NCBI RefSeq assembly: GCF_035594125.1
Contig: NC_087158.1
Location: 3,755,001-3,819,000 of the forward strand
DNA length: 64,000 nt
Source: Scylla paramamosain
Taxonomy: Eukaryota; Arthropoda; Malacostraca; Decapoda; Portunidae
Reading direction: 5' to 3'
Under the pieces are notes generated by a model that saw only the letters and a list, made by a program, of their open reading frames with translations, was not told the DNA's origin and made no database searches. Positions 57,567 through 64,000 of this stretch are shown here, in pieces (within the stretch, counting starts at the first letter, position 1; every line of letters starts with the position of its first letter). A program made the position numbers and the translations under genes.

Positions 57567-57680
57567 GGTTGAAAGTTTCTATATACTACTTAGCAAGTAA
57601 AAAAAAAAAGACAAACAACATTTTCATGTTGAATTTAAATGAATTATTACATTTATGGAAAAAAAAAACTATTGTCACTA

Positions 57681-57806
57681 CAGACGGCCCCACAAGCATA
57701 GAATTATCGTACAAAGCGTACGATAGTGAGGAAGGGTATCGTACATCGTATTTGAAGCAAAATTGTCGTACAAACACGATAATTATCGTACGAAGGGCAG
57801 CCCTGC
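57681..57806. mobile_element. Small CGTAC-rich palindromic insert
   Basis: About 126 bp with repeated ATCGTAC/GTACGAT in both orientations. The ends GACGGCCCC... and the inverted ...GGGCAGCCC are weakly similar. Possibly a tiny MITE or a transposase-binding array. Confidence 0.4.
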
Positions 57807-58079
57807 ATCACAACCTCTCCAAACACCATTCTGCGCATGCGCAGTCTCTTGGACGCATCAGAACTATCAGAAAAATATTCTTTCCAAGATATCCGCGTCG
57901 TTTCCGTTCTGATCCGATGCGTCGTTTCGTTTTCGATCCGATCAGGTGGGCGTTAGCACATTCAAATGTATGGTTTAGATTTTTTTCCGATGATTCGTGT
58001 CCCTTCCGAAGTGTCGTTTCCGATCTGGTGGGCGACAAGCTTAAAAGGGTCCAAAAAATTGAAGGATAAGTGTCTTGAA

Positions 58080-60994
58080 CCTCCCTCTTAAAGGAATTCA
58101 AGTCATAGGAAGGTGGAAATACAGAGGCAGGCAGGGAGTTCCACAGTTTACCAGAGAAAGGGATGAATGATTGAGAATACTGGTTAACTCTTGCATTAGA
58201 GAGGTGGACAGAATAGGGATGAGAGAAAGAAGAAAGTCTTGTGCAGCGAGGCCGCGGGAGGAGGAGAGGCATGCAGTTAACAAGATCAGAAGAGCAGTTA
58301 GCATGAAAATAGCGGTAGAAGACAGCTAGAGATGCAACACTGCGGCGATGAGAGAGAGGCTGAAGACAGTCAGTTAGAGGAAAGGAGTTGATGAGAAGAA
58401 AAGCTTTTGATTCCACCCTGTCTAGAAGAGCGCTATGAGTGGAAACCTCCTAGACATGTGAAGCATACTCCATGCATGGATGGAGGCGGATAAGGCCCTT
58501 GTACAGAGTTAGCAGCTGGGGGATGAGAAAAACTGGCGGAGACGTCTCAGAATGCCTAACTTCATAGAAGCTGTTTTAGCTAGAGATGAGATGTGAAGTT
58601 TCCAGTTCAGATTATAAGTAAAGGACAGACCGAGGATGTTCAATGTAGAAGAGGGGGACAGTTGTGTCATTGAAGAAGAGGGGTTAGTTGTCTGGAAGGT
58701 TGTGTCGAGTTGATAGATGGAGGAATTGAGTTTTTGAGGCATTGAACAATAAAAAGTTTGCTCTGCCCCAATCAGAAATTTCAGAAAGACCAGAAGTCAG
58801 GCGTTCTGTGGCTTCCCTGCGTGAAATGTTTACTTCCTGAAAGGTTGGACGTTTATGAAAAGACGTGGAAAAGTGCAGGGTGATATCAGCGTAGGAGTGG
58901 ATAGGACAAGAAGTTTGGTTTAGGTCATTGATGAAGAACAATAAGAGAGTGGGTGACAGGAACACCGCTGTTAATAAATTTAGGAGAAGAACAGTGACCG
59001 TCTACCACAGCAACAATAGAACGGTCAGAAATGAAACTTGAGATGAAGTTACAGACAGAAGGAGAGAAGCTGTAGGAAGGTAGTTTAGAAATCAAAGCTT
59101 TGTGCCAGACTCTATCAAAAGCTTTTGATATATCCAAGGCAACAGCAAAAGTTTCACAAAAATCTCTAAAAGAGGATGACCAGGACTCAGTAAGGAAAGC
59201 CAGAAGATCACCAGTAGAGTGGCCTTGACGGAACCCATACTGGCGATCAGATAGAAAGTTGTGAAGTGATAGATGTTTAAGAATCTTCCTGTTGAGGAAG
59301 ATTCTTCAAAAACTTTAGATAGGCAGAAAATTAAAGCAATAGGACGGTAGTTTGAGGGATTAGAACGGTCGCCCTTTTTAAGAACAGGCTGAATGTAGGC
59401 AAACTTCCAGCAAGAAGGAAAGGTAGATGTTGACAGACAGAGATGAAAGAGTTTGACTAGGCAAGGTGCAAGCACAGAGGCACAGTTTCGCAGAACAATA
59501 GGAGGGACCCCATCAGATCCATAAGCCTTCCGAGGGTTTAGGCCAGCAAGGGCATGGAAAACATCATTGCGAAGAATTTTAATAGGTAGCATGAAGTAGT
59601 CATAGGGTGGAGGAGAGGGAGGAACAAGCCCAGAATCGTCCAAGGTAGAGATTTTAGCAAAGGTTTGAGCGAAGAGTTCAGCTTTAGAAATAGATGTGAT
59701 AGCAGTGGTGCCATTTAGTTGAAATAAAGGAGGGAAAGAAGAAGAAGCAAAATTATTGGAGATAGTTTTGGCTAAATGCCAGAAGTCACGAGGGGAGTTA
59801 GATCTTGAAAGGTTTTGACACTTTCTGTTAATGAAGGAGTTTTTGGCTTGTTGGAGAACAGACTTGGCATGGTTCCGGGCAGAAATATAAAGTGCATGAA
59901 ATTCTGGTGATAGAAGGCTTAAATACCTTTTGTGGGCCACTTGTCTATCATATAGCACGACAACAAGTTGTGTTAAACCAAGGTTTGGAAGGTTTAGGTC
60001 AAGAAAAAGAGTGAGGAATGTACGCCTCCATGCCAGACACTATCACCTCTGTTATTCGCTCAGCACACAAAGACGGGTCTCTGACACGGAAGCAGTAGTC
60101 ATTCCAAGGAAAATCAGCAAAATACCTCCTCATGTACCCCCAACTAACAGAGGCAAAACGCCAGAGGCACCTTCGTTTAGGGGGATCCTGAGGAGGGATT
60201 GGAGCGATAGGACAAGATACAGATATGAGATTGTGATCGGAGGAGCCCAACGGAGAAGAAAGGGTGACAGCATAAGCAGAAGGATTAGAGGTCAGGAAAA
60301 GGTCAAGAATGTTGGGCGTATCTCCAAGACGGTCAGGAATACGAGTAGGGTGTTGCACCAATTGCTCTAGGTCATGGAGGATAGCAAAGTTGTAGGCTAG
60401 TTCACCAGGATGGTCAGTGAAGGGAGAGGAAAGCCAAAGCTGGTGGTGAACATTGAAGTCTCCAAGAATGGAGATCTCTGCAAAAGGGAAGAGGGTCAGA
60501 ATGTGCTCCACTTTGGAAGTTAAGTAGTCAAAGAATTTCTTATAGTCAGAGGAGTTAGGTGAGAGGTATACAGCACAGATAAATTTAGTATGAGAGTGAC
60601 TCTGTAGTCGTAGCCAGATGGTGGAAAACTCGGAAGATTCAAGAGTGTGGGCACGAGAGCAGGTTAAGTCATTGCGCACATAAACGCAGCATCCAGCTTT
60701 GGATCGAAAATGAGGATAGAGAAAGTAGGAGGGAACAGAAAAGGGGCTACTGTCAGTTGCCTCAGACACCTGAGTTTCAGTGAGGAAAAGAAGATGAGGT
60801 TTAGAAGAGGAGAGGTGGTGTTCTACGGATTGAAAATTAGATCTTAGACCGCGAATGTTGCAGAAGTTAATGAAGAAAAAGTTGAGGGGGGTGTCAAGAC
60901 ACTTAGGGTTGTCAACAGAAAGGCAGTCCGACCTGGGGACATTTATGGTCCCCTCCCCAGATGGGGACTCCGAGGCTGGTGTAGGAGTCGCCAT
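58080..60994 (-). pseudogene. LINE-A copy 2 ORF: endonuclease and RT, frameshifted
   Basis: Starts [20 protein letters not shown] at 60994. The endonuclease part is open through the position of the first TAG in copy 1, which is Gln here, to 59999. RT blocks follow in broken frames: NPRKAYGSDGVPPIVLRNCA, PSCWKFAYIQPVLKKGD (Trp at the position of the second TAG of copy 1), MDISKAFDRVWHKALISKL, IHSYADITLHFST (ADD damaged to ADI) and ILNHSSLSLVN at the end. At least four indels. Non-functional. Confidence 0.9.
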
Positions 60995-61237
60995 GATGAT
61001 TTTAAAATTTTTGAGTGAAGGGTGTGTGTGTGTTATTAGGTGCTTGTAGGTTTGTGTGGAGGAAGAGAGTTGTCTTTAGAGGGCAGGCTGTGCCTGCCCC
61101 CTTGTGTTGTGAGACACAAAGGGAAACGTGCAGTGAGGTCACAGCTGGGTTTAATGATAAGTCCACAGCACCCCCTGAACAGTGCTTTAGACCTCACTGG
61201 GAGTAATTATCGTTTCGGCAGGTGTCTACTGCCTCCT

Positions 61238-61239
<2 letters not shown>

Positions 61240-61323
<84 letters not shown>

Positions 61324-61335
61324 TAATTTTTTTTT
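61240..61335. repeat. (TA)n plus T/G-run at the LINE-A copy 2 5' end
   Basis: About 80 bp TA, then AATATAA, a T-run and a G-run. It separates the LINE-A 5' end from LINE-B coding sequence. Confidence 0.96.
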
Positions 61336-62512
61336 TTGGGGGGGCCCCAGATTGTTACCAAATTCAAGATGAGGTCTCGCTAATGCAATATAAAGTTTCT
61401 TGAAATTTTCTTGATTTAAATAGATGAAAGATCTTCTGATAAGCCCCATTACTCTACTTGCTTCGTTAATCTTTTCATTTATATGATTTTCAAAATTCAA
61501 TTGTTCTTCCACCATTATGCCCAGATTTTTTCCACGTCAGTTCTCTAAAGATACTACTTGATCTTCGTTCCTCATTGTATATTGCCTGTGATTATATGAC
61601 TTAGACCTTGACACTATCATAATCTTGCACTTTTCAGGGTGAAACTGAAGTAGCCATCTCTCTGACCACTCTTGAAGTCTGTTTATGTCGTTTAGGAGTA
61701 TTACTTGGTCAGTGGAATTCACTCTCTCTCTGAAGCACTTTGTATCGTCCGCAAACATGTATAAAGTTGAGGCTATATTATCAGGCAAATCATTGATATA
61801 TATAATAAACAACAGTGGTCCAATGGCACTACCTCGAGATACTCGACACCTCTTTCCATTCCGATGATGCACCATCCACGACAACTCGCTGTTTTCTCCC
61901 CGATAGTAATGCTGAAATCCACGAAGTAAGTTGTCCACCGTTACCATAACTTTTTAATTTAAAAATCAATATCTTGTGTGGCACTGTATCAAAGGCCTTT
62001 TTAATATCCAAATACACTACATCTAGCTCATCCCCTCTGTCAAGTGCTTCAGTCCAAGCATTCATCACATTTAGCATTTGCAGTGTAATAGATCTGCCTT
62101 TCATAAATCCAAACTGTTTAGGGCTTAATAAGTTATTTTCTAGTAAATGATTCAATATTATGTTTCTTATTATAGATTCCAGAACTTTACAAATAACACA
62201 TGTGAGGCTTACGGGTATATAGTTATTTGGATTTTTCCTACAGCCCTTCTTAAATAAAGCAGATATTGTTGCTCTCTTCCACATCTCTGGTACTTTCCCT
62301 GTTTTGACTGATGTATGAAATAGGCTTAATTTTTTAAGTAATCTTGGGTGAATTTCATCTGGGCCTTGAGACTTGTCCACTTTGACATTTTTCAGTTTGT
62401 CATGTATTTCACTAGTTGTAATGTCTATACCCTCCAGCCTCACTGAAGAGGGGATTGTTATCTGGATGTCTTTATTCATGATATACAAATATACAAATAC
62501 ATACAGCAGCAC
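61336..62512 (-). pseudogene. LINE-B reverse transcriptase (CR1-like), interrupted
   Basis: Minus-strand blocks: LKNVKVDKSQGPDEIHPRLL, TISALFKKGCRKNPNNYIPV, QFGFMKGRSITLQMLNVMN, VVYLDIKKAFDTVPHKIL, VSRGSAIGPLLFIIYINDLP, STLYMFADDTKCF (catalytic FADD), EKCKIMIVSRSKSY, VEEQLNFENHINEKINEASR, LYIALARPHLEFGNNLG. There is one frameshift near 61.9 kb and 5' truncation near 62512. The ORF stops at the G/T-run and TA tract and resumes at 56.80 kb. Confidence 0.9.
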
Positions 62513-62600
62513 AATTTTAGGTCAAAGTGTTTAATATTCCAAAGTACCCTCTCTCTCCTGCACCCTCTTATAACATTTCTCCCTTAATTTAATAGGAAAT

Positions 62601-62750
62601 GTTGGGTTTAGGAAGGGGGATAAAAACCCAGGGAGGAGTTAGGATTCGGCTATTCAGCCGAAACGTTAGAGATTAAAAGAATCCCAACTCCTCCCTGGGT
62701 TTTTATCCCCCTTCCTAAACCCAACTACTTGTCAACATGAACAATTCACA
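62601..62750. mobile_element. 150-bp foldback with 12-bp target duplication and hammerhead-like loop
   Basis: Arms 62601-62646 and 62680-62725 pair with one mismatch over 46 bp. The 33-bp loop contains a small stem CGGCT-ATTC-AGCCG directly followed by GAAACGTT (the final G of the stem overlapping). TTAATAGGAAAT occurs exactly at 62589-62600 and 62751-62762, a 12-bp target duplication. The stem plus GAAAC arrangement recalls hammerhead ribozymes of Penelope-like elements, but a CTGANGA box is not present. Confidence 0.7.
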
Positions 62751-62858
62751 TTAATAGGAAATCTTGTTGAAAGGTGTCTGTAAAATCCTAGAAAAAAAGT
62801 GTGGGAAAGGAGCGAAGATCTGTTTTACTTGGTTTAATTGCTTTCTTATAGAGACTTA

Positions 62859-63521
62859 GTGCCCTTACACACGAGGACACTAGTGTCCGCCACCGGTGTC
62901 GGACACTAGTTGCCTCCCATATTATCAAATGGAGCCTTTCACACGAGGCAACAGCTGTGTCCCAAGCAGACAACTTCCGGGCAACAGATATTTCGGTGTC
63001 TCGCTCCCGCAACACGTGGCGGACACTGACGGTTGCCGCCACTCACTGCAAAGCATTGTTTTAAATGGAAGCTTTCACACGTAGCCACCAGTGTCCGCCA
63101 CCGCTGCCCACTGGCCAGCTTCTCATGCTCAGTTTGACACCCACCATCATCCCATGATGGAAGGAGACGGCCTATCAAGGACAATTTCGAAGATGGTGGA
63201 GAAGCTGAACACGGAGGACCTCATTTGTGAAATAGAAAAACTACCAGCACTATGGGACCCATCTTGTGAGGGATATGCAAATAAGATAGAAAAGCAGAAC
63301 TGCTGGAATGCAATAATGGTGATACTCATTCCTGATTTTGAAGAGAAACCCCTCTCAGAAAAGAAAGAAATACGTAAGCAACAAGTAGAAGCTCTTCGTT
63401 TCCCGCCATTCTTCCGACTGAGGTGTGTGAGTGGCTCACTAGTTGCCAGGTGGTGTCTTGAGCAAGGACACTAGTGTCCGACACCGGTGGCGTACACTAG
63501 TGTCCTTGTGTGTAAGAGCAC
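62859..63521. mobile_element. PIF/Harbinger-type non-autonomous element, complete with TTA target duplication
   Basis: 663 bp bounded by TTA (62856-62858 and 63522-63524), the TWA target typical of PIF/Harbinger. The terminal inverted repeats start GTGCCCTTACACACGAGGAC on the left and, inverted, GTGCTCTTACACACAAGGAC on the right, continuing about 53 bp through ACTAGTGTCCGCCACCGGTG-like sequence. Subterminal copies of TTTCACACG and CCACCAGTGTCCGCCACC lie near 62935 and 63070-63105. It carries a MADF-domain ORF. Confidence 0.85.
63154..63474 (+). CDS. MADF-domain (Myb/SANT-like) protein, short
   Basis: 106 residues from MMEGDGLSRTISKMVEKLN. The MADF signature is TEDLICEIEKLPALWDPSC, EGYANKIEKQNCWNAIMVIL, IPDFEEKPLSEKKEI: the adapter-type DNA-binding domain that PIF/Harbinger elements encode beside their transposase to bring it to DNA. 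The downstream part is missing; the frame runs into the right terminal repeat and stops at 63472-63474. A later Met (MVEKLN) is an alternative start. Confidence 0.7.
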   Translation: MMEGDGLSRTISKMVEKLNTEDLICEIEKLPALWDPSCEGYANKIEKQNCWNAIMVILIPDFEEKPLSEKKEIRKQQVEALRFPPFFRLRCVSGSLVARWCLEQGH

Positions 63522-63524
63522 TTA

Positions 63525-64000
63525 CTGATAAATATTCACCCAAGGAGACGATCTCTGGCTCTCATCAAGACAAGTGAAGCCAGTGGGCGGAGCTTATCGA
63601 GTCTGTGGGCGGAGCTAACGATCGGTAGATACAACCAAAACATTGCGATCTCCCATCATCCCATGTTGAGCTATGGGAATTCACCACTTTCTTTTCGCAT
63701 ACTAGGCGAAAATAAGAAAGAATTTATGGTTTGAACTACGCAAAATACATTATAGTTTCTTAAATATGTTATGTAGACCTATTATCACTAGTATTTATGC
63801 CAAATAACCACGATATCGAAAGACATACACCAGACGTTTCCAGGAGAAATGGTAGTGAAAAGATTGTTTTTCATTGTTTAATGCATGACAAGGAACAAAC
63901 AGTAAAACGAAAATTCAATAATTCGATGCTTTTTAAGTGTACAGTAACATGATATTACTCATAATTCTTAACAAATGCACTAAAACTTAATATCACACAC
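63525..64000. other. No gene recognised
   Basis: AT-rich end of the window. Two GTGGGCGGAGCT units lie close together at about 63576-63618, each with a GC box; otherwise nothing is seen. Confidence 0.6.

Larger units (their letters stand above)
57071..58040 (+). mobile_element. Non-autonomous Harbinger-type element inserted in the LINE-A 3' UTR
   Basis: About 970 bp. The ends carry inverted clusters of GATCGGAAACGACGCGG-like and GCCCACC motifs (left about 57071-57178, right about 57890-58038). The centre holds a HARBI1-like N-terminal ORF and a nested CGTAC-rich segment. The left border is clean (LINE ...GATGCCAG); at the right, a few LINE bases are missing before AAAAGGGTCC. A TWA target duplication was not confirmed. 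Confidence 0.65.

Noticed and set aside
59930..60370. 146-aa + strand frame
   Set aside because: Antisense of the LINE-A endonuclease.
63576..63618. Paired GTGGGCGGAGCT units as a promoter
   Set aside because: Only two short units with no neighbouring gene; too little evidence.

Overview
The window is eukaryotic, repeat-dense arthropod DNA. The very long CT/GA, TA and CA microsatellites, the mix of retroelements and the doubletime-type casein kinase suggest a decapod crustacean, perhaps a crab; that assignment is inference. No prokaryotic genes, CRISPR array, rRNA or tRNA was seen.

The only clear host gene is on the + strand at 1379-16483: eight coding exons of a casein kinase 1 delta/epsilon orthologue (doubletime/discs overgrown). 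The first coding exon, with the glycine-rich loop, is not in the window and presumably lies upstream. Exon phases fit throughout except for one extra base in the catalytic-loop exon (4613-4614), which breaks the frame. Two alternative 3' ends are plausible inside the large intron before the last two exons. Positions 1-450 are promoter-like, with several CRE motifs. From 16.5 to 25.4 kb there are microsatellites and no convincing gene.

The right part (25.4-64 kb) is a stack of nested mobile elements. 25.4-31 kb holds a LINE-A tail, an LTR relic, a foldback element and two tandem 5' ends of one gypsy-like family. 31-38.4 kb holds a decayed Ty3/gypsy element split in its RNase H by a LINE (LINE-C), followed by a DUF7869-like pseudogene, 152 bp of which is copied at the LINE junction. 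39.4-40.4 kb is a BEL/Pao fragment. 41-49.3 kb holds two convergent genes typical of an ISL2EU-type DNA transposon (SAP/YqaJ-associated protein and THAP-DDE transposase), separated by a TA microsatellite block that contains a MITE, a nearly full-length LINE-A and a truncated LINE-A. 49.7-56.2 kb is a minus-strand BEL/Pao element with a recognisable 600-bp LTR; its RT is interrupted by a foldback element carrying a tyrosine-recombinase-like ORF. 56.3-62.5 kb is a CR1-like LINE (LINE-B) split by a second LINE-A copy, itself split by a Harbinger-derived element. 62.6-63.5 kb holds a 150-bp foldback with a 12-bp target duplication and hammerhead-like features, then a complete 663-bp PIF/Harbinger-type element encoding a MADF-domain ORF.

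The most unusual signals are: LINE-A insertions that sit against (TA)n tracts at both ends; the foldback with a tyrosine-recombinase-like ORF inside BEL/Pao; the 150-bp possible Penelope-type foldback; the MADF-carrying Harbinger element with TTA target duplication; the split ISL2EU-like element; and the frameshift in the casein kinase catalytic exon.
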